Shown: positions 1 through 11,827, numbered from the stretch's first letter. The stretch: 64,000 nt of DNA from Aquanectria penicillioides (GCA_003415625.1 PYIU01000003.1:62001-126000); one strand, 5' to 3'. Notes: generated from the letters alone by a model not told the origin. A program made the numbers and translations.

Positions 1-182
1 GGCAGAATGAACTTGTTTTGAAGGTTACTGAAAGGGGATGAAATTAACAACTATCGGTGACTAAGAACTTGAGAATAAAAGGGATATGGCTGTACGCATA
101 TGATGGAGCCAGGTGACCAGTCATAGACGACGATGTAGCGGCACTCATCTACTTGGATGTCCAACATAATTCCTCCCGTAAA

Positions 183-1754
183 CTAGCTAAAGAATCGGAA
201 CTTGGGTGACTTTTCTCCCTCACCAAGCTCACTCGTGTCAACATCTTGGGCTCTGAGGGTAACACCTTGCTCCATGTTCCTGCGTCGGTTTTCCAACTTC
301 ATCCAGCCGCCAAGAATCAGAATGCTAACCATGGCGATGACATTGCAGCAGCACGTTAGGATTAAAGTGGGAATGTACTTGGGCGCGTACTCGGTGCGAA
401 AAGTTGCGGCAGACATGATTCCGGCAAAGTTACCAAGACCGACCAGCAGGCCGGTCGTTGCAGCACGGCTGCTCTCATTCAAGTTGTTGTTGTTGTGCCA
501 CGTCTGCACGAGACACGAAGGGATATAAGCACCGGCAGCCATAAGAAAACATGCAAAGTATGCGACGCTCCTATGTTTCAGCACGTCAATGGTGATGAGG
601 ATAATCATGCCTATGAGCGACGTGGCGAGTGCACCAAACACGTGAAAGGTGCGCTCATGAAAGTGGTCCGAAGACTTGGCTACCACGAGAAGGACTACGA
701 ATCCAACAGCATTGGGAGCAACAGTCCAGAGATTGGTTTTTATGACACTGTATCCGAGTCGCTGAACAATCTGAGGCAAGAAGTTGGACGTCGTAGCAAA
801 CGCGACAGGGTAGGTAAAGCAGATGATGCACCACACGCCAAATTTCCAATCCTTCCAGGTAGAGAAGCATTCTTGCCAGCTAAAATTGGTCTCAACCTTG
901 CTGGAGGCGTCTCGGAGTGCTCGAGCTTGGCCGGCTGCCTTCTCCCGTTCGGTCAAAAACCACGCTGTCGAAGGAGACGCTGGCAACCACCAGAATGCGA
1001 CAACTCCGACCACAATCGTGAGGACGCCTTCGATCAGCATCAGCCATTGCCAGCCCTGAAGTTTCGTGCCTTCAATCTGGAACACACCGTAGGAGATGCA
1101 ACCGCTAAATGCAGCGGCTAGTAGGGCACTTCCAAAGAATATCGCAATGCGGAAACCCAGCTCGGAGCGCTTATAGAAGAGTGTAAAGTAGAACACGACG
1201 CCAGCGAAGAAGCCGGCCTCGCAGGCTCCAAGGATCAGGCGAAGGACCAGAAGACCGGCAAAGCCTTTGGACGCAATCTGCACGGTTGCGATGCCTCCCC
1301 AGGTGACCATGAGTGTAGGAAGCACCCACTTGGCCGAATACTTTTTGGTGAGCAGGTTGAGAGGAAGGTCCAGCGTACCAAAGGGGATGTAAAAGAGTAG
1401 GATGAGCAGGCTGTACTCATTGCCCTTGAAGTTGAGATCTTTCTCAAGTCCATCTGTTTTAGCGTTGCCCAGGTTGCTGCGATCAACAGAATTGAAGAAG
1501 TACATCAAGGAGAGGAAAGGCAGGAGATAGATGTCAAGCTTTTTGACTGCATGTGATCCTATTAGCCCATGGCAACAACATGATAAGAGGAAAACTAGCA
1601 CTATAAAGGAATACTTACCAAAAGATTTCTCTGCCTCTGTATCAACTAGGACACTGTTGCCAGGTCGGGCATCGTGGATTGACGACTCAAGATCTTTGAC
1701 GTTGTCATGTTTGAGGTCCTTGTCCACCAAGACACTCATTTGCATATCTGCCAT
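183..1754 (-). CDS. MFS transporter, anion:cation symporter (Dal5/allantoate permease-like)
   Basis: Major facilitator of about 499 residues after splicing, expected in a membrane and carrying an organic anion or vitamin-like substrate. The N-terminus is hydrophilic. TM1 starts at the family motif DIYLLPFLSLMYFFNSVDRSNLGNA, here split as DIYLLPFLSLMYF then DRSNLGNAK. About 12 hydrophobic segments follow, with the central loop around the family's PxxAxFL-type motif (PASPSTAWFL). A 72-bp intron lies at 1547-1618 (GTAAGT...GCAG). It is a multiple of three without stops, so the unspliced frame stays open but inserts 24 non-family residues before the first helix. I chose the ATG at 1754; the frame extends to 1772 only through a TTG. 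It is transcribed divergently from the Zn2Cys6 gene at 2241, which could regulate it. The substrate cannot be told from sequence. Confidence 0.9.
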   Translation of the reverse strand: MADMQMSVLVDKDLKHDNVKDLESSIHDARPGNSVLVDTEAEKSFGKYSFIVLVFLLSCCCHGLIGSHAVKKLDIYLLPFLSLMYFFNSVDRSNLGNAKTDGLEKDLNFKGNEYSLLILLFYIPFGTLDLPLNLLTKKYSAKWVLPTLMVTWGGIATVQIASKGFAGLLVLRLILGACEAGFFAGVVFYFTLFYKRSELGFRIAIFFGSALLAAAFSGCISYGVFQIEGTKLQGWQWLMLIEGVLTIVVGVVAFWWLPASPSTAWFLTEREKAAGQARALRDASSKVETNFSWQECFSTWKDWKFGVWCIICFTYPVAFATTSNFLPQIVQRLGYSVIKTNLWTVAPNAVGFVVLLVVAKSSDHFHERTFHVFGALATSLIGMIILITIDVLKHRSVAYFACFLMAAGAYIPSCLVQTWHNNNNLNESSRAATTGLLVGLGNFAGIMSAATFRTEYAPKYIPTLILTCCCNVIAMVSILILGGWMKLENRRRNMEQGVTLRAQDVDTSELGEGEKSPKFRFFS

Positions 1755-2240
1755 TGTTGGAGTTTGGTGCAAGTTCCTTTAGAATTATGTTACAATCGTA
1801 TTGCACCTACTATATCGCAACGACTGCATACTCAAAACACAAAGGTATTGCCTGAATATTTATATATTATTACACCTAATCTCAAGGGAACCTTGATACA
1901 TTGCCCCTGGTCCTATGCTTGCAGGGTCCAAATGCCAAGGCGGAAATGTGCTAGCGCTCAACCCCAGTTGGCGCTATCTGACCAACTTGGGAAGCGTCAG
2001 CGAGCTTGTCAATCGGCACAAGGCGGCTTATCTTCCGGGCCAATGTCCAGGGCGTGATTAGCTACCAGGCTTATCACACTCTGGGGATGGATGGGTCATG
2101 GCTTTCTCGGGCTCACTTGCTCTCAATTGCCCTCGTTCGCTCTCAACCACCACACTCTTCGATTAGTCAATCTTCGACAAGACAATTCCCGAATACTACA
2201 AGTCATCCCGATATCAAGGACTCCCAATCCCAATCTCGAA

Positions 2241-4390
2241 ATGCATGGGAATCAAGCATCGAAACCCGCATCGCGAACTCGAGTTCGTTCCTTTGGGGGA
2301 TGCTTGACTTGCAGAATCCGGAAGGTCAAGTGCGATGAAAAACATCCGACCTGTCGCCAGTGTCTCCGTTCCGGTCTCAGCTGTGGTGGCTACGAGGCCA
2401 AAATTCGCTTTGTCCACTATTCTCCAGATGGCCTGGGACCGCCGAAAGACTTTAACGAAAATGACGGGGGCCATAGTCGTCGCATTTTGTTTTCTGGTAG
2501 GTCTCGACGCAAGGATATGTAAAGCATGAAAACTGTGCTAATGAGCCCACAAAGAGCCTCAACGGGCATCCATGTCTAGACAAATGCAATATCTCGTAGA
2601 TGAGGATGAGGTGGACCGGATTCTGAAATCTCTGGACTCGGACCTATCCCAGGTGTCTTCCCAGGGTCCATTCCTAGTATTCCGGGCAGATGATGAAGCA
2701 TCTCCAGACCCACTCAACTCACCTCTCGCCTCATTCTTTGCACCAGAGGTGCCAACAACTTCCCCAGACATTCAAGGCATACTCAGCTCTAACCTGAACC
2801 CCGCCGTCCTCGCCGCATTAGATTGTTTGTTTGCAGATGCCCAGAGCTCTGATAACTTTGCATTGGACATGTCATCTTTTGACATGGTACCCGGCTCCTC
2901 GCCAACAAACATCTCGGAGATCGCAGTTCCCTCTCCCCTTGGTTTACAGGTTGAATATGGCTACATCGGGGACTTTCAGACATCAGTCGCCAATCATGCA
3001 AATTTCCTTCTCGAGCACTATAAATTCCAGATGTGCAAGCTCTTCTCCCCTATTCGTGTGCGCAAGTCTCCATGGAGCATCTTGCACTTCCCACGGGCTC
3101 TCTCTGCTCTCGCTGAGTTGAGCATTTTCAAGAAAACAAAGCATGCGCATGCTTCCCTTTTCTATTCTGTTCTCGCAGTCAGTGCCTTTAATTGGGACAA
3201 CATCCATGGAGAAGAAAAAGACAGCACGACTTACTGGCGAAACATTGGAGAAAGCTTTTGGCGTGAAGCCACAAGGGAGCTCGAGTCAACTTGCGAAAAC
3301 GAGTTGGCAGGGGAAAAGTCTTCCAAATACAAGGACATTCTCATGGCGATATTGACAATGGTTACCATTTCTGTACGCCAATGCCCTTTTGTTCTTGATT
3401 TAACCGTGGATTACACTGACCATTCTTATAGGTAGTGACCGGCCACCAGGATGGTGCTCGATCCTACTTGCTCAACGCTGAATTGTTTATCGGGTTTCGC
3501 GGAGCTCCAAAGCCGCACAAGTCTAAAAAGGTGAAACTTCTTCACTCCATCTATTTGTTTCTTCGCGTTATCGAGGAAAGCACCTACATGTATCCCCTGG
3601 ACAAGCAGACCCTCGCGGGGTCGTCGGTTCTCCATAATTCTGTCCTATTCCCCTCCCTGAGAACCCACAGCATGTGTTTGGGACGAAATCTCGATGAGTC
3701 AATTGGCATGAACTTTGAGTTTGGTCTATTTGGTGAGCTCGACGACCCAAAAATTCCTGCCTTCTTCAAAGAGATATATGGCTTCCCGAGAAAGCTGCTC
3801 TCGTTTATCTCTCGTGCAACCTTTCTAGCAAACGAGATAGCTGCTGTTTGTGCGCGGCGCTCAGAGCTTTCTCTCACGGCTGATCTTGAGGGCAGTTGCA
3901 TGGAGCTCGAGACGGAACTCTGCGGCTGGACAGATGATAGTGGCAATGTTGATGTCGACGGAGAAGATCCTGCATCGGCTTTAGCTAATCGCACCATCAT
4001 GACTCACTTTATCACGGCTTTCCACTGCGCGGCCATGATCTTCTTCTACAGGAGGGTGCGCCGGCTGAACCCGCTTCTTTTACAGCCCTTTGTCGAAAAG
4101 ACATTGATCAACCTGGAAATGTTCGAGCAGGAGCAGCGGAGATTTTCGCTCTCATCAACTGCGGCATCGTTTGGCCTGGATTCATTGCCGGCGCTGAGGC
4201 ACGAGACCCTGCTCTACAGGCCCGATTCCACCAGCGCTTACAAGACGGCGCCAAATCGAGTGGGATGCGGAATTTCCAACTGGCTGCCGACGTGCTCCAA
4301 GATTTGTGGAGGCTTAGGAGAGAGGGACAAGGAAATATGACTTGGATGGACTTTGTTAGGGACCGAAGATTATCACTAGTTCTCACATGA
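2241..4390 (+). pseudogene. Zn2Cys6 transcription factor (Fungal_trans_2/ARG81-like), frameshifted near the 3' end
   Basis: Nuclear regulator with an N-terminal binuclear zinc cluster (CLTCRIRKVKCDEKHPTC then RQCLRSGLSC). An acidic linker and a Fungal_trans_2-type domain follow (TGHQDGARSYLLNAE, FFYRRVRRLNPLLLQ). Introns: 2497-2554 and 3373-3431, both GT-AG with preserved phase. The frame entering the last exon would end at 4340 in a non-family tail. The conserved C-terminus (INCGIVWPGFIAGAEA ... DLWRLRR ... MTWMDFVRDRRL) is read from 4139 in another frame and stops at 4390. No intron fits, because the residues on both sides are conserved. I infer a one-base deletion (or two-base insertion) around 4137-4140: mutation, assembly error, or a recent pseudogene. 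The rest is clean, so loss would be recent. Divergent from the MFS gene at 183. Confidence 0.8.
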
Positions 4391-4670
4391 TATGGGGACC
4401 GGTGTTTTTTTGGAGCTTTGAGTTCATTTGTTTCGACCATAGACTTGTATAATATCCCTCAATTGCCTTCAGCTGGCAATACGTAGGCTTGGTTCAGTGA
4501 TCCAGCTTCCCTGATCGGCTTTCTCATCGGCTTTCAATTTAGCCCCAAGTCATCATCGTTGTCAGACCCAATCATGAATCACGCGCAATTCCATCATTAT
4601 CACATGTAGTTTTCATCTCGCCTTGTGTCGCGAACCTTGGTGGCAACAATTTCTTTTCATCTGTTGCAAT

Positions 4671-5573
4671 TCATTTGCGGAAATCTCCATTGCACAGAGC
4701 CTCCTCTGTCTCAAAGTCCGGTTGGAATTCGCAGTAGAGACTCTCGGGGCTTGATGTCATCTTGAATGTGTACGCCGCCACGTCGTTGTCGATGATGCGC
4801 TTGGGAATTCCGTTGGCGGCGGCAGCTTCGGCCAGCAGCTGGATCTGGCAGCTCCTCTCCATCAAGGTGAACAAGTAGGCGGCCTCGTCGACTGTTTCTC
4901 CCACAGTAAGAAGACCGTGGTTGGTTAAGGTCATGACCTTTCCCTTAGGTCCCAACGAATTAGCCAGCCTCTTGCCCTCGGCCTCGTCGAAGACGACGCC
5001 TCCAAAGTCGGTGTACACGGCTTGAGCGTCACCGTAGAAGATGCAAGCATCCTGGTTAATCATCTCCAGCGGCCGGCCGAATGTAGACCAGGCCTTGCCA
5101 TGCACGGTATGGGCGTGGCATGCAGCGTTGACGTCGGGCCGGGCCTTGTGCAAGGCGCTATGGATGAGGAACCCCGCAGCGTTTGAAGGCCGGCTCATGT
5201 TGCCTCCCACGGCCTTGCCGTCATAGTCGACAAGGATCATGTCGGAGGCGCACATCAGGGACCAAGGACGGCCGAGAGGGTTCGTCCAGAAGGTGTGGAT
5301 ATTCTCCGGGTCGCGCACCGAGATGTGGCCGGCCATGCCCTCGGCGAATCCCTTGCGGGCAAAGATGCGAAAGGCAGCGGCCATGTGCTCCAGGATGTGC
5401 GTGCGGTGCTCGCTAAACGAAGGGAACTTGGGGATGCCTTCCAGGGTCATGCCCTGCGAGATTGCTTGAAGCGCTGTCTGGTCCTCTTTGGCATTGGGTA
5501 CCCAGCGCTTCTTCTCTGCTGCGGCGTCGACAGAGGACGCCGCTGTCAGGTCAGTGCTGGAATGCGGCGCCAT
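4671..5573 (-). CDS. Class II aldolase/adducin family protein
   Basis: Single-exon gene of 300 residues from the ATG at 5573; the frame extends upstream to 5648 but the next ATG gives the compact family start. Visible family features are an EGMAGHISVRDPE segment, the substrate/metal region with CHAHTVHGKAW (the two histidines of the zinc site), and LTNHGLLTVGETVDEA with the third histidine. This is the fold of L-fuculose-phosphate aldolase and adducin heads. Fungal members are probably cytosolic carbonyl-lyases or detoxification enzymes, and most have no proven substrate. Length is normal for the fungal family. The segment is more GC-rich than its surroundings. No obvious operon partner; the neighbouring regulator at 2241 converges on it. 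Confidence 0.88.
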   Translation of the reverse strand: MAPHSSTDLTAASSVDAAAEKKRWVPNAKEDQTALQAISQGMTLEGIPKFPSFSEHRTHILEHMAAAFRIFARKGFAEGMAGHISVRDPENIHTFWTNPLGRPWSLMCASDMILVDYDGKAVGGNMSRPSNAAGFLIHSALHKARPDVNAACHAHTVHGKAWSTFGRPLEMINQDACIFYGDAQAVYTDFGGVVFDEAEGKRLANSLGPKGKVMTLTNHGLLTVGETVDEAAYLFTLMERSCQIQLLAEAAAANGIPKRIIDNDVAAYTFKMTSSPESLYCEFQPDFETEEALCNGDFRK

Positions 5574-5699
5574 GATCGCTGGATATTCAGAGTACAGTTG
5601 AATGTGTTGGTTGTGCGCTCGGATCCAAGATGGTGTCGTGATTAGCACATGACATACTCACACCATCGGCAAGAAGCACGATAATATTTATCTGATGGG

Positions 5700-6328
5700 A
5701 GGGGCTTAGCTTACCATCTTATTGTAATGCCAGAGCCTATCTCCGATCCGGATTTAGGACCATGTGGAGCTGACGCATCTGATTTCCGTCGATCAGCAAG
5801 TCAGGCCGAAATGATTCGGCTTGACTTTCCGGAATCAATCAATAGCGGATCACTGTGCGGGGTTGGTTTTGCTTCTGTTAGTGTCCCTACCCTAGAGATG
5901 AACTTCGCCTCAGCATCCTTCATCGAGGCAGCTTGAGTTGTTCGTAACTTAAAAGGAGCAGAATTTATTCATCAAGCATTATTAATTGATTGCTGATACG
6001 GATGTGACTATCCCCTCTCGACTAAGGACCGTCCCGCCGGATTAAAATACTATCAGTCACTTTACAGACTTGTGTATTTCAATAAAATATCTGATGGATC
6101 ACTCCATTGTGACATATTTATCAAAAACGATTTAAAATACACCTGTCTTACAGACATGAACACATCTCCTTCGGTGCTGCCGCATACCGGTATTGTGAGG
6201 CAAATTAGAGAAAATAATGTCCTAAAAATAGCAACCATGCAGCCACTTCTGCTTCTCTGCTCAAGCCTATGTCAGGTGACTGCTAGATATTTGAGAACGT
6301 AGGACGCGACGGGATCAGGCTGCCTAAT
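5700..6328. other. Intergenic tract, no gene seen
   Basis: AT-rich sequence between the class II aldolase promoter and the HeLo-type remnant. Only short frames without family resemblance are present. It includes a short AT-rich stretch around 5960-6130. Any 5' exon of the decayed gene that follows was not recognisable here. Confidence 0.5.
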
Positions 6329-9300
6329 TGAAACCCAGCCGCAGTCGAACTAGATATTCCATCATCCAATCCGGCATTCTATTCCGCTTCCGCAGAAACC
6401 TTATCGCACATTCTAAGCATCCATTACACACTAGATAAAGATGCTGAGGATGTCATGATGCTAGCGCAGCAGCATCTCAATGAACGCCTGAGAGATATCC
6501 AGGGGACAATTCTCAGGTATCTACGTCAGGGAGATGAGCCAACCATAGGCTCAAAAATCAAGGCCTCTATTTCCACCAGCCAAATTTCGCTGCTTCGGAG
6601 ACCTACCAGGGACCCAGACTCTCCAGAAGCCAAGAGAATGATGAAATGGATAGCCAGGGAGAAAGATTTCTTGGAGGAGCAGCTGTGTAGGCTACGGAAC
6701 CTCACGGAAACCATCTGGAACCTGTCCACGAGCGGACCAGAGAGAGTTCGGGAGGATTACATTTTGAGAGCGGATATGATCCACACTTAGAACACGCCGC
6801 TGTTGAGCACAGTGGCATCTATGCCGATCCAGCAGTACCCCGGGATTGTAAAGGCGGCAAGGGTGAAACAACTTTTATCCCATTGTATGGCAGAAGCCCC
6901 CCCTATAACTGGTGGAACCTCCACTACCCCATCCAAGTTCTTCGTTTCGCTAGATTTAATGCAGTGGCCATCGCGCAGCTTCGAAGCGGTATTGGCTGAG
7001 CCTTATTCACTGGAAATCTGCGAAATATCCGGTATAGGCGTCAGAGAAATACCGGTGATAGTCAAATGGCGACGGCCATTTATGGGACACAAGGCTTCAG
7101 AACTCATCAAAAAGCGTCTTGATGCTTTGTGTGAGTTTCTCCGCGCCATGGATATGGCCAAAGAATCCCATGGCTGCTACCTGGTGGTCCGCCCATGTAA
7201 TGCTGATTTTGGCATCCTCAAATGCATTATCTGGACGCGATCACCTAATTTCCTTGACAACATCGGTCTGATTTTCGAGTGTCCTCACCAAGATGACGTG
7301 TGACCAGAGTCGTTGCGGACAAAGATCTTGAACTTGCGCGTAAACAAAGAGGTACCCCCTCTCGGTGACAGGTTTGATCTGGCCTTTGGGGTCTGCAATG
7401 CCGTGGCCAACATTATCAACATTGAATGGATGCATCAGAGCACCCGTAGCGATAACATGCTCATTTTCGATCGGCATCGCATCCGAAGAGTGTACCTGGC
7501 AGGGTTTACTTATTCCCGACCTGGGGTGGAAGAAAACGATACCAGGTTTTGGGAGCTCTCAAATTTGCCTACTAATCGGGGCCTTTCTCTATATCGCCCG
7601 AGCACAGATGCGAATACGGTACCAGATGCTGACTTTCATGAGGTATGCGAAGAAAACAGTAGCGATACACATGCTTCTGCTAAGGCTAATAGCATTTCTA
7701 TCACTTGCCAGTTCGGGTAATTGGAGACAGGACTAATCTTGCTGAAATATGGGGCTGATGCCTCGCTCGTTGACCACCTCGGGGAGAACGGTCTTCATTT
7801 TGCCTCGTGCTTCGATGTCAAGACTAGCGTCATCCTGGGGAAACGTCTCATTGCTGGAAGTGCTAGTCTTCGGGCAAAAGCTAGAGCGAGGTATGACGAG
7901 TCTGGTCTGGATTTGCTCCCCGTTTGTTCAGGCACGCCCGTTCAACGAGCTGCAGGACATCGCCGATTAGATATTATGTTGCTCCTCCAAGACTACCAAA
8001 TACTGTTAAACCGGCAAATGGTAATACTGCTGGATGACTGCTCTTATGCTCATTGCGCTTACATGACTCTGCCCTCCTAGATTACATGCTTGATTTCAGC
8101 ACCCGCCACCCTTCGCACAAAAAAGAACTTGCCAAAATGTGGGACACGAAATGCCTTCACCAAGGAGAGCAACGATCCCTGCTCGAAGCTGCCTGTGTTG
8201 GCTGGGGTTCAGTAATGTAGAATAGTTGTGATCTGCCTGTCCGGTTCTGGCTCGCCTGCTGCTTCGGCTAGGAGTGGAAAAGGACACTCTGTGCTTCTCT
8301 GAGTCAGTTTGTAGACTTTCCCACCACATTTTCCTCCAACCTGGAAAGTCAAATCGACAGCGCCATTCTGTGGGCTTTTCAGGAATCTCATCATGATGCT
8401 ACGGTTGCACTTCTTCATCTGAAATACAAAAGAACACAGGGCAAGCAATTATGATTGCCGAACCTTGATAGGCTTAAATGGACATTTGATGCCATGAATA
8501 CTGCGATCATATGCGTTATTTCTGGTAAACCCTTTCTTTATCAAATTGACAACATGTGTATTTTGCTAACCACTATCATTCCTGCGACTTCTAGGCCACC
8601 ACAAGAAGTTCATCTCATCGATACCCTCTTCTACGCCAGCAAACATGCGACCTTGGCCCAACAAGCATTGTGGACGGGCGACCGTTATATTTTTCAACTC
8701 TTGACACGGCGGTACGGGGCTAATAGATCTCTGTCGGCCCCCTCTCTCATACCGAAATGGCAGTGTCTGGTGGGAAGAAGAAGGATCCAGGGTGCCAAAA
8801 TGAATATGTATTCCGTTTTGGCGTTTCCAAGACATCGGGATACTTGGTTTGCGTGAGTCTCCTTTTTTTTTGACTCTCGATTTAACCACTCCACCAAAAT
8901 GCACGCCACGGCTTGGAAAGCTTATTCTGATCTCAAAAAAGCGACGAATTGACATATTTAGCTGTTATCCCTATATGTCTCTGGAATTCTCACCCCATTG
9001 ATTCAATCCTGCCGTTGCCGCCGCAAATCTCTCGACTCTTGGATGACCGGTATAAGTTGCCGCCACCATCTATGTATACCCCTCCTCTATTGGATGCCAT
9101 TGCGATACACTCTTGATTTTATGTCGTATGGCTCATTGGCTCGTGCTCTTCCCTCAAGGAGGGAGTCACGAGAGATTGCGATGTTCGGGGGGCTATCATG
9201 GCGACACGGTCCCTTAGTATCATCTCTTTTCTTTTCAAGGGCTCCCGAAGCGATGATGAGGGTCTGGGATTGTTGCCTCCAAAATATCGACAGAGTAGCG

Positions 9301-9400
9301 GCTATTTTGTCTTCCGTCTGCTCTACGAGACTCGTGATTTGAATTTGGAACGATTCCCTCGCAGACACTCTCCATACTCCAACAAGCTACTTATTTAGGC
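6329..9400 (+). pseudogene. Decayed HeLo-pseudokinase-ankyrin (NLR-like / prion-propagation type) gene
   Basis: From 6332 to 8080 one reading frame is open except for three stops: TAG 6788, TGA 7301 and TAA 7718. Its translation resembles fungal HeLo-type signalling proteins. There is an alpha-helical segment ending AREKDFLEEQLCRLRNLTE, then a kinase-like N-lobe, then a C-lobe with RFDLAFGVCNAVANIINIEW, a degenerate W(M/L)H motif and YLAGFTYSRPG. Ankyrin-like repeats follow (LILLKYGADASLVDHLGENG, truncated here). Past about 8060 the homology moves to another frame (LLDYMLDFSTRHPSHKKEL) and continues in pieces, including PPQEVHLIDTLFYASKHA after a possible intron at 8524-8594. The 5' end of the HeLo domain is missing. 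Such proteins act in heterokaryon incompatibility or programmed cell death. This copy looks dead; boundaries are approximate. Confidence 0.65.
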
Positions 9401-10374
9401 GAGGCCAAGAGCCCGTATGATGAGTATCACCGGTTAGTTCTCGAAGTCTGAAAAATTCGTGATGGAGAGTTCCCTGTGCAAAATAGACTTCGTTCCCTTT
9501 TTTTTCTCCCCTTGGCATCATTTCAATGAACACACTTTGGAAAATCTCCTCCAAATTGGAGACATCCTAGACCTCTGCCATATATGCCCTAGCTTCTTGT
9601 GGCGTCGATCGCTTCTAAGCTTATATACCGACTGCGATCCTTGGGTTGGGTTTGCTATTTCTCCGGTATATAGTGGTTGGTTCACCCCGGAATTGGAATC
9701 AAGCAACATGAGGTGCGACACACACTGGCTTTTTCCAAGCAGTAACACTTCTCGTTTGTATTTGGATGATAAGTATTGAATGTTTTTTCTCTAACAAGGA
9801 GCAGAGTTGCCGCAAATTTTTGCTTCGTTAAAGGGCACTTAGACCAAGTTTAGGATAAGTTGGATGCTTCCTGTTGGTATGATAATGCCTTTCGCATTAT
9901 GCATCGCTAATAGTCTCAATCTTTGCATTTATTGATAGGATGGAAAGACGCAACAAGTTCTTGGCAGTTGATACGGTACATCATTTAGACGGTCTTAAGT
10001 TGTACAACGAATACCTAGCTAAGTGGTCTAGGTGAGGGCTAGCTACTATGTGGATAAAAGAAACGGAATCTCTTCACTTCCCTCTCCCCCAAGCTCAGCA
10101 ATCACCCAATATCTATGACCATTATGTTCGCAGGCTCCAGCGCGTAATCCTATTGTAGCGCCTACAATGTAGCAAACCTTGCAACTAAGGCCAATTCACG
10201 TGGTCCCTGACGAAGAAACGGGGTGATCTCCCTCCTCGCTCCTCAACAATACGCAGCATGATCCCACATTTATTTAGTGCCTATCCGTACGGGTTCCACT
10301 GATATGAAAAACTTCCTTAGGTATGCATTATGGCAATTAAAATTCCCTCGAAATCCATGTGTCACAAGAATTCT
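9401..10374. other. Gene-poor tract; possible tail of the ankyrin remnant
   Basis: A 106-codon plus-strand frame at 9459-9779 (FFFSPWHHFNEHTLENLL...) may be the last decayed piece of the ankyrin-type gene, but I cannot support it as a separate gene. From 9780 to 10374 the sequence is AT-rich with no recognisable coding signal. Confidence 0.35.
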
Positions 10375-10785
10375 CTAGTACGCAGGGCAATTAAACCCAT
10401 TGACCAGAGAGAAGTAGGCGGCCAAAGCTTGGTTGATGATAGTAGCATGCGAGGGGTTCCAATTGGGAATCTCAAACTTGAGATGGAACCAATCGCACGC
10501 GGTTTCCGTGCGTTGCCAGCTCTGAAGAGTGGAGAATTGCGCCGCCAGCAAATTCTTAGTAACGGGGCAGCGGGTCGCGTCGAAAGGGCGACCGACAGTG
10601 ACAGTGTAGAAACGGAGGCCAAGGCCATCCATAACATCGTAGCTATGACTACATTTGCAAGATTGGTTGTTTAACGCAACCGCACAGCGCTTCTGGAGAA
10701 CTTTCGAAGAGCCTTCTGTCCGTGCGGCGCCAGTGAGGGTGGCAACCAAAGGCATGATGATAGTAGTAATGAAGGTGAAACGCAC
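10375..10785 (-). CDS. Small cysteine-containing secreted protein, start codon GTG in place of ATG
   Basis: Uninterrupted frame of 136 codons. Read from 10785 the N-terminus is a textbook signal peptide (arginine, then FTFITTIIMPLVATLTG). The mature part has six cysteines (KRCAV, SCKC, TRCP, TACDW, FNCP) and no recognised catalytic motif. The codon where the initiator should be is GTG. The next in-frame ATG is at 10755, leaving only a short weak hydrophobic N-terminus. An in-frame TAA lies ten codons upstream of the GTG, so no longer N-terminus exists without an intron. The start was probably lost by an ATG to GTG change, or initiation is non-canonical. Size and cysteine content fit an effector-like or antimicrobial-like protein; function unknown. 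Confidence 0.6.
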   Translation of the reverse strand: MRFTFITTIIMPLVATLTGAARTEGSSKVLQKRCAVALNNQSCKCSHSYDVMDGLGLRFYTVTVGRPFDATRCPVTKNLLAAQFSTLQSWQRTETACDWFHLKFEIPNWNPSHATIINQALAAYFSLVNGFNCPAY

Positions 10786-11771
10786 GATAGTAATTTCGAG
10801 AGTTGTGGTTTAAGGATGGGGGAGAAAGTGTTGATGAAGTTTGGGGGGTCTTGTTCTTATAAAAGATAGACGTGAATGGTTGCTGTCTCTTTGATAGTCG
10901 TGGTATTGACTCTAACCTTGCTCGTTTTCTAGACCCTAGCACGGCTTCCATGCGTAAGCATGGCTCAACTACCATTACACATCATCGCATGCAATACTAC
11001 CAACACTAGGCGGACTCTATGGGCATGGTTGAGAGCCTGCAGTCTAGGGTGTTGACATGACTAGAATCCCGGGATTCAAACCACAAGGGCTCTAGTTTTA
11101 AAATGGCGTAAGTTCGTTGTCTCGATCGGTCTAAAGTATTGTCTTTGAGCCAGTTTGTATAAGGACTTGTCAAATTGGTCCAGGGTTTGCGGTGTAAGTG
11201 CCGAGTTCCCGCGTTCAGTGGGTTAGCTCTCCCATGGATACAAATCCTTCAAATCTCATACGCTGAGCCCGAGGATATTTGCCTAGCAGATAATTCGCAG
11301 ATAATTATCACCAGCAGAGATAGTCTGATGACGTCGTAAGCAAAACTACCATCATACGATAACCCCATGTTAAAACCGCCTTCGGATCATGTCCACCTCC
11401 CGGATGTGTGGCTGTCCGATTGAGTCCGCGTAACTGCGAATCCCACGAAAGCGAAAACTTGCGAATAATGGCAGGGGGTAGCAAAATGAACATGTTTGAG
11501 CCTTAGGAAAAGGAATAAATTAACGGCATGCCTTTGCCTTTTGGTACAAAAGGTCTCTATACCCGCGACCCACACTCTTCTCGCTCTCTCTGTTGATTCT
11601 TTTGACCCACTTTTAGCCTCTTTTGGACTATCACATAGATATCATGTGATCTACTTTTTATTCTCATACCTATATGGAGTAGTATTTTCCCACTTTATCT
11701 ATCTCAATTACCCTATTAGGCCTTTTTTCCTATTCTAGTAATTTAATTTGCCCAACTCTTCAAGCTAAGGG

Positions 11772-11796
11772 TACAGGGGCCCCAAGGGCCCCTGTA
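11772..11796. repeat. Perfect GC-rich hairpin, 11-bp arms
   Basis: TACAGGGGCCC, loop CAA, GGGCCCCTGTA: a perfect inverted repeat in otherwise AT-rich DNA. No coding frame is attached to it. It resembles the larger hairpin 31 bp downstream in core sequence (GGGTA[CT]AGGGG-GCC). Confidence 0.8.
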
Positions 11797-11827
11797 ACCT
11801 TGGCTCCTCAATAGTCAGGTATTCTAA

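Noticed and set aside
1547..1618. Extra hydrophobic helix at the N-terminus of the first MFS protein
   Set aside because: It is the translation of a 72-bp in-frame intron with consensus splice sites.
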